Assembly (NCBI GenBank): GCA_902465605.1
Contig: CABQNT010000004.1
Location: forward strand, 62,001 to 126,000
Direction: 5' to 3'
Origin: Prevotella sp902465605
GTDB taxonomy: Bacteria; Bacteroidota; Bacteroidia; Bacteroidales; Bacteroidaceae
Length of the DNA: 64,000 nt
Within the stretch, counting starts at the first letter, position 1. Every line of letters begins with the position of its first letter. Below are positions 17,735-26,990 of this stretch, in pieces. Both the position numbers and the translations under genes were made by a program. The notes under the pieces were generated by a model that did not search any database, had not been told where the DNA came from, and saw nothing but the letters and a program-made list of their open reading frames with translations.

Positions 17735-18736
17735 TTAATTGCTCTTATTGATTAAGTTAACAACCACCTTCACCATGATGTCTTTTTCCTCCGTTCGGCT
17801 TTCGGCAATCATCAAAGTAAGTGCCACGAGGGTGTTGTCAGCGATGCGTTTGGATCCGTCCTCACGGTAAAGAATGCCGTTGTTGTTCATAAACCAAAGA
17901 AAGAGTGTGGCAGCGATGCGTTTATTTCCATCGCTGAACGAATGGTTCTTGGTAACAAGATAGAGAAGCATGGCAGCTTTCTCCTCAACACTGGGATAGA
18001 GTTCCTCGCCATCGAAGGTTTGATAAATCTGTCCGATGCTGCTTTTAAAGGATTCATCCTTCTCGTTGCCGAATAGTGTTGATGCACCAAACTTTTCTCG
18101 AAGCATCTCTATTTCTTGCATGGCATTTTCATAAGTAGCATGAAAGAGTTCATTCCGCGTAGTTTTGCTGATATACAACCGCTGGTAGTCATAGTTATCC
18201 AATGTGTCTAAAGCATAGGTATAATCCACCACCACGTCAAAGAGTGCATGGCTCTCATCGGTCGTGGCAACAGGTTGCTGTTCTATTGTTCTGCCAACCA
18301 CCAATACCAACTGACGCAGTTCGGCTATTTGCCGTTGCCGGATACGCTCATTCACAGCATAACCATTGATAAGAAATTGTTTCAAAATGTCATTTGCCCA
18401 TCGTCTAAACTCTACGCCTCGCCTGCTCTTCACACGATAGCCAACAGATATAATCATATCAAGATTGTAGTATTCTACCTCTCGGTTTACAAGTCTTGAG
18501 CCTTCTTTTTGAACTGTCGCAAATTTTGCGACAGTTGAAATTCCATCGTTCAATTCTTCCCTCAGTGCATTGTTGATGTGCTTGCCAATGGTTTTCACAT
18601 CTCTTCCGAAGAGTTCTGCCATCTGTTGACGATTAAGCCACACGGTTTCCCCTTCCAACTTAACATCAAGTTGGGTCATGCCATCTTCACTCTGATAAAG
18701 CACAATTTGGTTATTCAAATTCAATCTTTCTGCCAT
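17735..18736 (-). CDS. RhuM-Fic/Doc fusion protein
   Basis: 333 aa. Residues 11-125 are RhuM-like (IVLYQSEDG, QQMAELFGRDVKTIGKHINNAL, YYNLDMIISVGYRVKSRRGVEFRRWA), with helix-turn-helix character. Residues about 190-315 form a Fic fold with HSFSDGNKR (265-273), matching the Doc form HxFx(D/N)(A/G)NKR rather than the AMP-transferring HxFx(D/E)GNGR form. Doc phosphorylates EF-Tu, so kinase-like rather than AMPylating activity is possible. Residues 68-75 (TVAKFATV) come from a perfect coding palindrome. Upstream are TAATTTTG (18772-18765, minus) and an inverted repeat TTGTTGA/TCAACAA (18813-18831), a possible operator. No separate antitoxin gene is seen; the RhuM half may act in cis. It sits alone between glnN and the monooxygenase, suggesting acquisition. 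Confidence 0.85.
   Translation of the reverse strand: MAERLNLNNQIVLYQSEDGMTQLDVKLEGETVWLNRQQMAELFGRDVKTIGKHINNALREELNDGISTVAKFATVQKEGSRLVNREVEYYNLDMIISVGYRVKSRRGVEFRRWANDILKQFLINGYAVNERIRQRQIAELRQLVLVVGRTIEQQPVATTDESHALFDVVVDYTYALDTLDNYDYQRLYISKTTRNELFHATYENAMQEIEMLREKFGASTLFGNEKDESFKSSIGQIYQTFDGEELYPSVEEKAAMLLYLVTKNHSFSDGNKRIAATLFLWFMNNNGILYREDGSKRIADNTLVALTLMIAESRTEEKDIMVKVVVNLINKSN
18512..18536. other. Perfect coding-region palindrome in RhuM-Fic gene
   Basis: AACTGTCGCAAA (18512-18523), T18524, TTTGCGACAGTT (18525-18536): all 12 pairs match. Compared with 2056-2080, one base in each arm differs and the two changes keep the pairing (T-A became C-G). Encodes TVAKFATV on the minus strand. 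Confidence 0.85.
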
Positions 18737-18861
18737 ATCCGTATGTTGTTCTTTGATATAAACACAAAATTACTAAAATTATCGATGGTTTCATTTAAAA
18801 ATGATGTTTGAATTGTTGATACATTCAACAACAAAACATCCAAGTCACAAGGGATAAAAAG

Positions 18862-18900
18862 AGCGACACAACTCCCACGATTCTTAGGACTTGTGTCGCT
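18862..18900 (-). terminator. Terminator after the monooxygenase gene
   Basis: AGCGACACAA (18862-18871) pairs perfectly with TTGTGTCGCT (18891-18900). On the minus strand the stem is followed by CTTTTTATC. Confidence 0.8.
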
Positions 18901-18965
18901 TCTTATCTATGAATAATAAGCTTCTTACCTATTAATAATAGATGGTGTGGTTCTATGAATAAGCT

Positions 18966-19241
18966 TTAGAACATGAATTTTTCCAACTTCATCTTGCCAA
19001 AAGTCTCTATCTCAGGTACCAGATGCAAGAAATGTGGAGCATTGGCATGTTTGTCCAGAGATTCTTGGTCTTTCCATGTTTCACAAAACATAAATACGCC
19101 AGGAATGGTTGTACTTTCAAAGAAGTCGTAACTGATACAACCCTCGTCTTGACGCGACTTGTCTACGAGTTGGTTTGCAAGTGATAGTACCCGTTGACGA
19201 TCCTTCTCATCTACTTTCAAGAATGCGTTTAGTCTGATCAT
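18966..19241 (-). CDS. Antibiotic biosynthesis monooxygenase-like protein (YgiN type)
   Basis: 91 aa, the size of single-domain ABM proteins with a dimeric ferredoxin-like fold. MIRLNAFLKVDEKDRQRVLSL, SRQDEGCISYDFFES, MFCETWKDQESLDKHANAPHF and FGKMKLEKF match the family (EGxxxYxFxxS, EWxdxxaLxxH). YgiN-type enzymes are quinol monooxygenases or peroxide/quinone-stress proteins, while others have no catalytic role. Cytoplasmic. It is a single-gene unit between a pckA terminator and its own terminator. The substrate cannot be read from the sequence. Confidence 0.85.
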   Translation of the reverse strand: MIRLNAFLKVDEKDRQRVLSLANQLVDKSRQDEGCISYDFFESTTIPGVFMFCETWKDQESLDKHANAPHFLHLVPEIETFGKMKLEKFMF

Positions 19242-19311
19242 GATTGAATTTTGGTTTTAAATGGTTATAAATATGATTTTTTTTAAAAGGTTATGTACGC
19301 AAAGTTAAAAA

Positions 19312-19346
19312 GGGGCTTATTCATCATTCTCTAATGAATAAGCCCC
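19312..19346 (-). terminator. Terminator after pckA
   Basis: GGGGCTTATTCAT (19312-19324) pairs perfectly with ATGAATAAGCCCC (19334-19346), with a 9-nt loop. On the minus strand it is followed by TTTTTAACTTT. Confidence 0.9.
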
Positions 19347-19375
19347 AGTCTATATGAATCGTGTCTTAATCAGAT

Positions 19376-20989
19376 TTAGAGCTGAGGACCAGCAGCTACA
19401 AGAGCCTTACCAGCTTCGTTAGTTGTGTACTTCACGAAGTTCTTCTGGAAGCGAGCAGCCAAGTCTTTTGCTTTCTCATCCCACTGTGATGCGTCTTTGT
19501 AAGTGTCACGAGGATCGAGAATCTCTGTAGCAACACCTTCCAACTTGGTAGGCACTACGAAGTTGAAGTAAGGGATAGTCTTGGTAGGAGCCTCGTCGAT
19601 AGAGTGATTCAAGATAGCGTCGATGATACCACGCGTGTCACGGATAGAGATACGTTTGCCCGTACCGTTCCAACCTGTGTTCACCAAGTAAGCCTTAGCG
19701 CCATTCTTCTTCATCTTCTTCACCAACTCTTCAGCATATTTTGTTGGGTGCAATTCAAGGAATGCCTGACCGAAACAAGCTGAGAATGTAGGAGTAGGTT
19801 CTGTAATACCACGCTCTGTACCTGCCAATTTAGCGGTGAAGCCAGAGAGGAAGTAGTACTTGGTTTGCTCCTCGTTCAAGATAGATACTGGAGGCAATAC
19901 ACCGAAAGCGTCAGCACTCAAGAAGATTACTTGCTTAGCAGCAGGACCAGCAGAGATAGGCTTCACGATGTTCTTAATGTGGTAGATAGGATAAGATACA
20001 CGCGTATTCTCGGTGCGGCTCTTGTCTGTAAAGTCAATCTTACCATTTTCGTCTACAATTACGTTCTCCAACAGAGCGTCGCGCTTGATGGCGTTGTAGA
20101 TATCAGGCTCTGATTCTTTGTCAAGGTTGATTACCTTAGCATAGCAACCACCTTCGAAGTTGAAGATACCTTTATCGTCCCATCCGTGCTCGTCGTCACC
20201 AATCAACAAACGTTTGGGGTCGGTAGACAAGGTTGTCTTACCTGTTCCAGACAATCCAAAGAAGATAGCGGTGTTCTCACCGTTCATGTCAGTGTTGGCA
20301 GAGCAGTGCATCGAAGCAATACCCTTCAATGGCAAGTAGTAGTTCATCATAGAGAACATACCCTTCTTCATTTCACCACCGTACCAAGTGTTCAAGATAA
20401 CCTGCTCTTTGGTCGTTACGTTGAAAGCAACGCAAGTTTCAGAGTTCAAGCCCAGTTCCTTGTAGTTCTCTACCTTAGCCTTAGAAGCATTGTAAACAAT
20501 GAAGTCGGGCTCCTGGTCGAGTTCTTCCTGGTTGATAGGACGGATGAACATGTTGGTCACAAAGTGAGCCTGCCATGCCACCTCAACGATGAAGCGAATC
20601 TTCATACGAGTGTCTTTGTTGGCACCGCAGAAACCGTCAACTACGAACAAACGCTTGTTAGAAAGTTCTTTCTTTGCCAACTCATTAACAACCTTCCAAG
20701 CGTCTTCTGTCATCTTGTGGTTGTCGTTCTTATATTCATCTGAGGTCCACCAAACAGTGTCGTGAGAGTTTGCATCGTCAACGATAAATTTGTCCTTAGG
20801 TGAACGACCGGTGTAAATACCTGTTTGAACACAAACTGCACCCAGTTCGGTTTCTTGGCCTTTCTCAAAGCCTTCCAGACCTTCTTTGGTCTCTTCTTCA
20901 AACAACACTTCGTATGAAGGATTGTAAACAACTTCTGTTGTACCTGTAATTCCGTACTTTTCCAGTACCGATTTATCAAACTTTGCCAT
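19376..20989 (-). CDS. pckA: Phosphoenolpyruvate carboxykinase (ATP)
   Basis: 537 aa, full length. Interconverts oxaloacetate and PEP with ATP/ADP. In succinate- and propionate-forming Bacteroidetes it usually works in the PEP-carboxylating direction to fix CO2. Visible motifs are YTGRSPKDKFIVDD (substrate), NTWYGGEMKKGMFSMMNY (metal and substrate), the P-loop GLSGTGKTTLS, DDEHGWDDKGIFNFEGGCYAK (kinase motif 2) and RISIRDTRGIIDAI. Codon use is strongly biased and uniform, typical of a highly expressed gene. It has its own consensus promoter (21082-21052) and a strong terminator, so it is monocistronic. Confidence 0.97.
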   Translation of the reverse strand: MAKFDKSVLEKYGITGTTEVVYNPSYEVLFEEETKEGLEGFEKGQETELGAVCVQTGIYTGRSPKDKFIVDDANSHDTVWWTSDEYKNDNHKMTEDAWKVVNELAKKELSNKRLFVVDGFCGANKDTRMKIRFIVEVAWQAHFVTNMFIRPINQEELDQEPDFIVYNASKAKVENYKELGLNSETCVAFNVTTKEQVILNTWYGGEMKKGMFSMMNYYLPLKGIASMHCSANTDMNGENTAIFFGLSGTGKTTLSTDPKRLLIGDDEHGWDDKGIFNFEGGCYAKVINLDKESEPDIYNAIKRDALLENVIVDENGKIDFTDKSRTENTRVSYPIYHIKNIVKPISAGPAAKQVIFLSADAFGVLPPVSILNEEQTKYYFLSGFTAKLAGTERGITEPTPTFSACFGQAFLELHPTKYAEELVKKMKKNGAKAYLVNTGWNGTGKRISIRDTRGIIDAILNHSIDEAPTKTIPYFNFVVPTKLEGVATEILDPRDTYKDASQWDEKAKDLAARFQKNFVKYTTNEAGKALVAAGPQL

Positions 20990-21051
20990 TATATTTAAAT
21001 GTATTTAAGTGTGAATAATTATTCTGTTTTACGTCATTTCTTTGACGCCTA

Positions 21052-21082
21052 CAAAATTAACTAAAATAAATAGGTTGACAAA
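21052..21082 (-). promoter_or_regulatory. pckA promoter
   Basis: On the minus strand TTTG (21082-21079), 19 nt, TAATTTTG (21059-21052): full Bacteroidetes -33/-7 match. The leader would be about 55 nt and contains a small GCGTCA/TGACGT hairpin. Confidence 0.75.
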
Positions 21083-21172
21083 TTTTAGCCTGTAAAAAAT
21101 GTATATAGGCTGTACTCATTAGGTTAAAGAAATGAAAAAAGAACGCATGGCACTGACATTTGCAATTTTCAC

Positions 21173-21205
21173 TTTGCAAAAATAAACGGAAAATGCCTAT
21201 TTTTG
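21173..21205 (+). promoter_or_regulatory. upp promoter
   Basis: TTTG (21173-21176), 21 nt, TATTTTTG (21198-21205). Transcription would start near 21212, giving a leader of about 23 nt before the upp ATG. Confidence 0.65.
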
Positions 21206-21234
21206 CACGGTGAAAACATAACATACGCTACGCA

Positions 21235-21894
21235 ATGAAAATTATCAACCTAAGTGAGTCTAACTCTATCATCAATCAATATTTGGCTGAGACGAGAGAT
21301 GTAGACTACCAAAAGAACCGCTTGCTGTTTCGTAACAACATCCAGAGAATTGGTGAACTGGAGGCTTACGAGATTTCCAAGCAATTGGATTACGAAACCA
21401 AGGATGTTACTACCCCATTGGGTATTTCACAAGTCAACGTACCTGCCGACAAGATTGTCTTGGCAACCATCTTCCGCGCCGGTCTTCCCTTTCACAACGG
21501 ATTCCTCAATATCTTCGACCATGCGGGCAACGCCTTCGTTTCTGCCTACCGCGAATATACCGACGAGGAACACCACAACATTGGCGTTCATGTTGAATAC
21601 TTGGCTACACCAAGCATCGACGGTAAGACGTTGATTATCGCCGACCCCATGTTGGCCACCGGTGCCTCGATGGAATTGGGCTACAAGGCTTTCCTCACCA
21701 AGGGCACACCCAAGCGTATTCACGTAGCATGCGTCATCGCCAGTCCGGAAGGTATCGAACACATCAAGAAGACTTTCCCCGAGGAGAAAACCACCATCTG
21801 GTGCGCTGCCATCGATCCTGGACTGAACGAGCACCAATACATCGTACCGGGATTCGGGGATGCTGGTGACCTTTGCTACGGCGAAAAGCTGTAA
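21235..21894 (+). CDS. upp: Uracil phosphoribosyltransferase
   Basis: 219 aa. Converts uracil and PRPP to UMP in pyrimidine salvage. Motifs are the family-conserved LATIFRAGLPFHNGFLNIFDHA and the PRPP loop LIIADPMLATGASM, followed by HVACVIASPEGIEHIKKTFP and the uracil-binding C-terminus IDPGLNEHQYIVPGFGDAGDLCYG. Length is usual for the family. It lies divergently from pckA with its own promoter and is separated from leuS by a repeat-rich gap, so it is probably a single-gene unit. Confidence 0.95.
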   Translation: MKIINLSESNSIINQYLAETRDVDYQKNRLLFRNNIQRIGELEAYEISKQLDYETKDVTTPLGISQVNVPADKIVLATIFRAGLPFHNGFLNIFDHAGNAFVSAYREYTDEEHHNIGVHVEYLATPSIDGKTLIIADPMLATGASMELGYKAFLTKGTPKRIHVACVIASPEGIEHIKKTFPEEKTTIWCAAIDPGLNEHQYIVPGFGDAGDLCYGEKL

Positions 21895-21990
21895 CCACAC
21901 TCCTATCGCAAGATGGTACTCGTCGATGAAAGGCATCATCACACATCAAAATGATGATGAATTTTATTGACAACATACTTCCTTATATTT

Positions 21991-22440
21991 GGCGTATTTG
22001 CAAACAACATCACACAAGGTTGCAAATACGTCAAAAATGAGCGTTTTTCGTATCTCATTCAGGCTCAATACATTGCATCTTCATCCATATATGAAGCAAC
22101 GTTTTCGTTATCTTTTTCATACCAATAGCATTGCTTTTACCCCGCAATATACATGCTTTTGCGGCATTAGGTCATAGATATTGCGGCGCAAAGTCATGCA
22201 TATAGCAACCCTAACTCAAGGCTATTGCACCGAAATCTTATTTTTCTCACCCAAACATCTCATTCTTGCTTCCTCCTTGCCTATTGATTTTTTCTAGATT
22301 ACCAAATAAGAAGTACTGTTTTAAGGCCATTATTCGGTAAATAATTAGGACATTTGTCAGAATCGCATCCTCTGTGAAAACACGATAAATCAGTGCAGTT
22401 TCATCCTCTTTCCACAACATTGGTGTTTGTCGTGTCACCA
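21991..22440. repeat. Intergenic repeat element B with 22-bp-period array
   Basis: Starts with a stem-loop whose arms CGTATTTGCAA (21993-22003) and TTGCAAATACG (22020-22030) are perfectly complementary. Array cores then begin at 22109 (TATCTTTTT), 22131 (TTGCTTTTA), 22153 (ATGCTTTTG), 22175 (TAGATATTG), 22197, 22219 (AGGCTATTG) and 22241 (TTTTTCTCA), each 22 bp apart. The tail (TTTTTTCTAGATTACC, GGCCATTATTCGGTAAATA) resembles the tail of element C. It fills the upp-leuS gap, and no ORF of substance is present. A -7-like TACTTTTG at 22505-22512 may serve leuS. Confidence 0.7.
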
Positions 22441-22565
22441 ACGGTCAGACAGGTTATTATTAATAAAATTCAGTATTTATACAATCCATATCTTATTTTT
22501 TTCGTACTTTTGTCACCTATTATATACACATCGAAACACAACAGAACGTTAATTTAGGATATCTT

Positions 22566-25418
22566 ATGGAATACAATTTCAGAGAAATTGAGAAAAAGTG
22601 GCAACAACAATGGGTGAAAAACAAAACCTATCACGTTGTGGAAGATGCCCAAAAGAAGAAATTTTATGTGCTTAACATGTTCCCCTACCCATCTGGAGCG
22701 GGCCTTCATGTAGGCCATCCTTTGGGCTATATTGCCAGTGATATCTATGCGCGGTACAAGCGACAGAATGGATTCAACGTTCTCAACCCCATGGGATACG
22801 ATGCCTATGGACTGCCAGCCGAGCAGTATGCCATACAAACGGGGCAACATCCCTCCATCACTACCGAAGCAAACATCAAGCACTATCGCGAGCAGTTGGA
22901 CAAGATTGGATTTTCGTTCGATTGGGATCGTGAGATTAGAACCTGCGATCCGGCATATTACAAGTGGACACAATGGGCGTTCATCAAAATGTTTCAATCG
23001 TATTATGACAACGATTTGCAGAAAGCACAGCCTATCACAACGCTCGTACAGCACTTTGAAACCAAAGGTACTGACGGTTTGAACGTGGCCCAGAGCGAAG
23101 AACTACAGTTCACAGCCGAGGAGTGGAAAGCTATGACTGAGCTTCAACAGCAGCAAACGCTTATGAACTATCGCATCGCTTACCTGGGCGAAACGATGGT
23201 AAACTGGTGTGCCGGACTGGGCACTGTGCTGGCCAACGATGAGGTGGTAGATGGCGTGAGCGAGCGAGGTGGCTACCCCGTGGTGCAAAAGAAAATGAAA
23301 CAGTGGTGCTTGCGCGTGTCTGCGTATGCGCAACGCTTGCTCGACGGACTGGAAAAAGTAAACTGGACAGAGTCGCTGAAGGAAACACAACGCAACTGGA
23401 TTGGACGCTCGCAAGGAACCGAGGTGCAGTTTAAAGTGGCCAACCACGATGACCTGTCTTTGACGGTGTTCACCACCCGCGCCGATACCATGTTCGGTGT
23501 TACGTTCATGGTGCTGGCTCCAGAGAGCGAATACGTTAGTCAAGTGACCACTCCCGAGCAGGCAACAGCCGTTGAAGAATATGTAGATGCGACGAAAAAA
23601 CGTACTGAACGGGAACGCATCGCCGATAGAAAAGTAACCGGAGTGTTCACCGGAAGCTACGCCGTGAACCCATTGACGGGCGAAAATATCCCTATCTGGG
23701 TGAGCGACTATGTACTGGCAGGCTACGGAACAGGGGCCATCATGGCCGTTCCGGCACACGATAGTCGCGACTATGCCTTTGCCAAGCATTTCAATCTGCC
23801 CATCATTCCGCTGATTGAAGGAGCTGACGTGAGTGAAGAGAGCTACGATGCGAAAGAGGGAATCATGACTAACAGTCCGGTGGAAGGAAAACAAACAGCG
23901 TTGAGCCTCAATGGATTGACGGTGAAAGAGGCCATCGCCGCCACCCGAAAATATGTGGTTGAACAGGGTATCGGACGCGTTCGGGTGAACTATCGCCTGC
24001 GCGATGCCATCTTCTCTCGTCAGCGCTATTGGGGCGAACCCTTCCCAGTATATTATCAAGACGGCATGCCTCACATGATTCCCGAAGAATGCTTGCCGCT
24101 CGAATTGCCTGAGATTGATAAGTATGAGCCTACCGAGACAGGCGAACCGCCATTGGGTAGAGCCAAAAAATGGGCCTGGGACGTGGAACAAAACAAGGTG
24201 GTAGACAAATCGCTTGTCAACAATTCTACCATATTCCCGTTGGAACTAAACACCATGCCGGGTTTCGCCGGCAGCTCGGCTTATTACCTTCGTTACATGG
24301 ATCCACACAACAATGAAGCATTGGTGGATAAAAACGTAGCTGCTTATTGGCAGAATGTAGATCTTTATGTGGGTGGAACAGAACACGCAACGGGCCACTT
24401 GATTTATTCAAGATTTTGGAATAAGTTCTTGCATGATTATGGTTATTCCTTCAAAGAAGAACCTTTTGAGAAGTTGGTGAACCAGGGAATGATACAAGGA
24501 CGCAGCAACTTTGTGTATCGTATCAACAACGATGACCATTCGGTTGCGCCTGTTTTCGTGTCATTGGGATTGAAAGAACAATACGAAACCACTCCCATTC
24601 ATGTGGATGTGAACATTGTTCACGGCGATGTGTTGGACATAGAGGCCTTCAAAGCGTGGCGACCGGAATACAAACAGGCAGAATTTATCTTGGAAGGAGA
24701 TAAATATGTGTGCGGCTGGGCGATAGAGAAGATGTCGAAATCGATGTACAACGTGGTCAATCCTGATATGATAGTAGAACAGTATGGTGCTGACACGCTG
24801 CGCTTGTACGAAATGTTCTTAGGCCCGGTAGAGGCCAGCAAGCCATGGGACACCAACGGTATTGACGGTTGTCACCGGTTCTTGAAGAAGCTGTGGGGAC
24901 TGGTGTATGAATATAGAACTGACCAATTCTTGCCCAACGACGATGAGCCAACCAAAGAACAGCAGAAGTCTGTGCACAAATTAATCAAGAAAGTGACGGG
25001 CGACATCGAACAGTTTTCGTACAATACGGCTATCTCTGCCTTCATGATTTGCATCAACGAACTGGCACAAAGTAAGTGCACCAACAAGGAACTGCTCAAA
25101 GATGTCATCAAACTATTGTCACCCTTCGCCCCACACATCAGTGAAGAGCTGTGGCATGTGTTGGGTGGAGAGGGTTCGGTTTGTGATGCCCAATGGCCTG
25201 TATGCAATGAGGAATATCTCAAAGAAAGCGATGTACAGATGACGGTATCGTTCAACGGAAAGGCTCGTTTCCAGATGGTGTTCGGCATAGACGATAGTCG
25301 AGAAGCCATCGAAGAAAAGGTGCTTGCCGACGAGCGTACCCAAAAATACATCGCAGACAAAACAATTATCAAGACGATTATCGTTCCAAAAAAAATCATT
25401 AATATCGTACTAAAATGA
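22566..25418 (+). CDS. leuS: Leucyl-tRNA synthetase
   Basis: 950 aa class I synthetase charging tRNA-Leu, whose CAA isoacceptor gene is at 3421-3502. PYPSGAGLHVGHPLGY carries the HIGH-type signature, and KMSKSMYN (near residue 725) the KMSKS loop. The editing domain (about residues 230-430) contains FTTRADTMFGVTFMVLAPE and AVPAHDSRDYAFA with the editing Asp region. The C-terminal anticodon-binding part ends in a positively charged tail. First gene of a tight five-gene run: its stop overlaps the yitT start by 4 bp (ATGA). Confidence 0.97.
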   Translation: MEYNFREIEKKWQQQWVKNKTYHVVEDAQKKKFYVLNMFPYPSGAGLHVGHPLGYIASDIYARYKRQNGFNVLNPMGYDAYGLPAEQYAIQTGQHPSITTEANIKHYREQLDKIGFSFDWDREIRTCDPAYYKWTQWAFIKMFQSYYDNDLQKAQPITTLVQHFETKGTDGLNVAQSEELQFTAEEWKAMTELQQQQTLMNYRIAYLGETMVNWCAGLGTVLANDEVVDGVSERGGYPVVQKKMKQWCLRVSAYAQRLLDGLEKVNWTESLKETQRNWIGRSQGTEVQFKVANHDDLSLTVFTTRADTMFGVTFMVLAPESEYVSQVTTPEQATAVEEYVDATKKRTERERIADRKVTGVFTGSYAVNPLTGENIPIWVSDYVLAGYGTGAIMAVPAHDSRDYAFAKHFNLPIIPLIEGADVSEESYDAKEGIMTNSPVEGKQTALSLNGLTVKEAIAATRKYVVEQGIGRVRVNYRLRDAIFSRQRYWGEPFPVYYQDGMPHMIPEECLPLELPEIDKYEPTETGEPPLGRAKKWAWDVEQNKVVDKSLVNNSTIFPLELNTMPGFAGSSAYYLRYMDPHNNEALVDKNVAAYWQNVDLYVGGTEHATGHLIYSRFWNKFLHDYGYSFKEEPFEKLVNQGMIQGRSNFVYRINNDDHSVAPVFVSLGLKEQYETTPIHVDVNIVHGDVLDIEAFKAWRPEYKQAEFILEGDKYVCGWAIEKMSKSMYNVVNPDMIVEQYGADTLRLYEMFLGPVEASKPWDTNGIDGCHRFLKKLWGLVYEYRTDQFLPNDDEPTKEQQKSVHKLIKKVTGDIEQFSYNTAISAFMICINELAQSKCTNKELLKDVIKLLSPFAPHISEELWHVLGGEGSVCDAQWPVCNEEYLKESDVQMTVSFNGKARFQMVFGIDDSREAIEEKVLADERTQKYIADKTIIKTIIVPKKIINIVLK

Positions 25419-26392
25419 TTAAGAATAAAGAATATGTCATGAATGAAGTGAAAGACTATGTCTTTATTACATTAGGTCTTTTGCTTTATAGCACCGCCTT
25501 CACCATCTTCCTGATGCCTTACGAAATCGTCACGGGTGGTGTTACCGGTATGTCGGCCATCATATATTACGCCACTGGCTTTAAGCTGGAGAACACATAC
25601 ATGATTATCAACATTTCATTGTTAATCGTTGCGCTCAAGATTTTGGGTTTCCGATTCATGATGAAAACCATCTATGCCATCATTGCTCTTTATTTCATGT
25701 TAATGTTTGCACAAAGTTTAATGCCTGTGGATGCTAACGGAAACTTTATCAAGGTATTGGGCGAAGGACAAGACTTCATGTCAATGGTTATTGGATGCTG
25801 TATCACTGGTTCATCATTGGCCGTGGTGTTTCTCAACAACGGCAGTACAGGAGGCTCGGATATAATTGCTGCTTGTGTCAACAAATACAAGGATATGTCC
25901 TTAGGACAGGTACTAATATTGGTAGATATCTTTATAGTCAGCAGTTGTTTCTTCTTCCCGCAGTTTGGTGAAATGGCTGAACGCGCTCACAAAGTAGTGT
26001 TTGGTTACTGTACCATCATCATCGAATGTTTCATGCTCGACTTTGTGTTTGCCCGTCAACGGCAATCGGTTCAGTTCATGATTTATTCGAGAAAACATGA
26101 AGAAATCGCCGAAATTCTGTCTAAAGAAACGGATCATGGACTTACCATTCTTGATGGGCACGGCTGGTATACCGGACAAGAAATCAAGGTAATTTGTTTG
26201 TTAGCCCGCAAAAGTGAAAGTCAATTAATCTTCCGACTCATCAAGATGACCGACCCAAATGCCTTTGTTAGTCAGAGTTCGGTCATCGGTGTGTACGGAG
26301 AAGGATTTGATCAAATCAAGGTAAAAGTTAAGAAAAAGCATGAAGATCGTATTCGCAACAAACAACAAGAACAAACTTCAGGAAATTCGTGA
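25415..26392 (+). CDS. YitT family membrane protein (DUF161/DUF2179)
   Basis: 325 aa. About five or six membrane segments in the first 210 residues (VFITLGLLLYSTAFTIFL, YMIINISLLIVALKILGF, IYAIIALYFMLMFA, VIGCCITGSSLAVVFL, VLILVDIFIVSSCFFF), with the conserved GGVTGMSAI and NNGSTGGSDI motifs. A soluble C-terminal DUF2179 domain follows (residues about 225-305; GLTILDGHGWYTGQEIKVICLL). Transport substrate unknown. The first ATG overlaps the leuS stop; a second ATG 24 bp later (MNEVKDYVF) is a possible alternative. The 3' end overlaps rdgB by 53 bp, so expression is probably coupled. Confidence 0.88.
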   Translation: MIKNKEYVMNEVKDYVFITLGLLLYSTAFTIFLMPYEIVTGGVTGMSAIIYYATGFKLENTYMIINISLLIVALKILGFRFMMKTIYAIIALYFMLMFAQSLMPVDANGNFIKVLGEGQDFMSMVIGCCITGSSLAVVFLNNGSTGGSDIIAACVNKYKDMSLGQVLILVDIFIVSSCFFFPQFGEMAERAHKVVFGYCTIIIECFMLDFVFARQRQSVQFMIYSRKHEEIAEILSKETDHGLTILDGHGWYTGQEIKVICLLARKSESQLIFRLIKMTDPNAFVSQSSVIGVYGEGFDQIKVKVKKKHEDRIRNKQQEQTSGNS

Positions 26393-26978
26393 CATACTGG
26401 GAGAACGGTTTGAAATAGTGTCTTTGCAAGATATTGGTTGTCATGAGGATATTCCAGAGACAGGAGATACCTTGCAAGAGAATGCCTTACAAAAGGCCAT
26501 GTATGTGGCAGAACATTATGGATTGGACTGTTTTGCCGATGATACGGGCCTTGAAGTGGATGCATTGGATGGTAAACCAGGCGTTCACAGCGCACGCTAT
26601 GCCGAAGGAACCGACCATGATAGCGAGGCAAACATACAGAAATTGTTGCGTGAATTACAGGATAAAGACAACAGAAAGGCTCATTTTCGCACTGTCATTG
26701 CCTTGCTGCAACATCCCAAAAATCAACAAGAAAAAAATATAGATAATGCTTGTGCAGCACCTGAAATCCATTATTTTGAAGGACGTGTGGATGGCTTAAT
26801 CGCAGAAGAGAAACGTGGTGATGCTGGTTTTGGTTACGATCCGCTGTTCATTCCCAACGGATATAACCAGAGTTTTGCCGAACTTGGCGAGGATATAAAG
26901 AACCATATTTCGCATCGTGCATTGGCTGTTGAAAAATTAGCAGCCTATCTTAACGAAGCTATAGCACAATCTGTCTAA
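26340..26978 (+). CDS. rdgB: Non-canonical purine NTP pyrophosphatase (RdgB/HAM1)
   Basis: 212 aa. Hydrolyses ITP, dITP and XTP to monophosphates, keeping deaminated purines out of DNA and RNA. Signature sequences are FATNNKNKLQEIRDIL at the N-terminus, ADDTGLEVDALDGKPGVHSARYA (catalytic Asp), and GFGYDPLFIPNGYNQSFAEL with KNHISHRALA at the C-terminus. It begins inside the yitT gene (53-bp overlap); this ATG is required because FATNNKNK must sit at the very start. porZ follows after 12 bp. Confidence 0.95.
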   Translation: MKIVFATNNKNKLQEIRDILGERFEIVSLQDIGCHEDIPETGDTLQENALQKAMYVAEHYGLDCFADDTGLEVDALDGKPGVHSARYAEGTDHDSEANIQKLLRELQDKDNRKAHFRTVIALLQHPKNQQEKNIDNACAAPEIHYFEGRVDGLIAEEKRGDAGFGYDPLFIPNGYNQSFAELGEDIKNHISHRALAVEKLAAYLNEAIAQSV

Positions 26979-26990
26979 CTGAATAACGCA

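Noticed and set aside
23103..24191. 362-codon open frame on the minus strand
   Set aside because: Antisense to leuS, which has all catalytic motifs in the plus frame.
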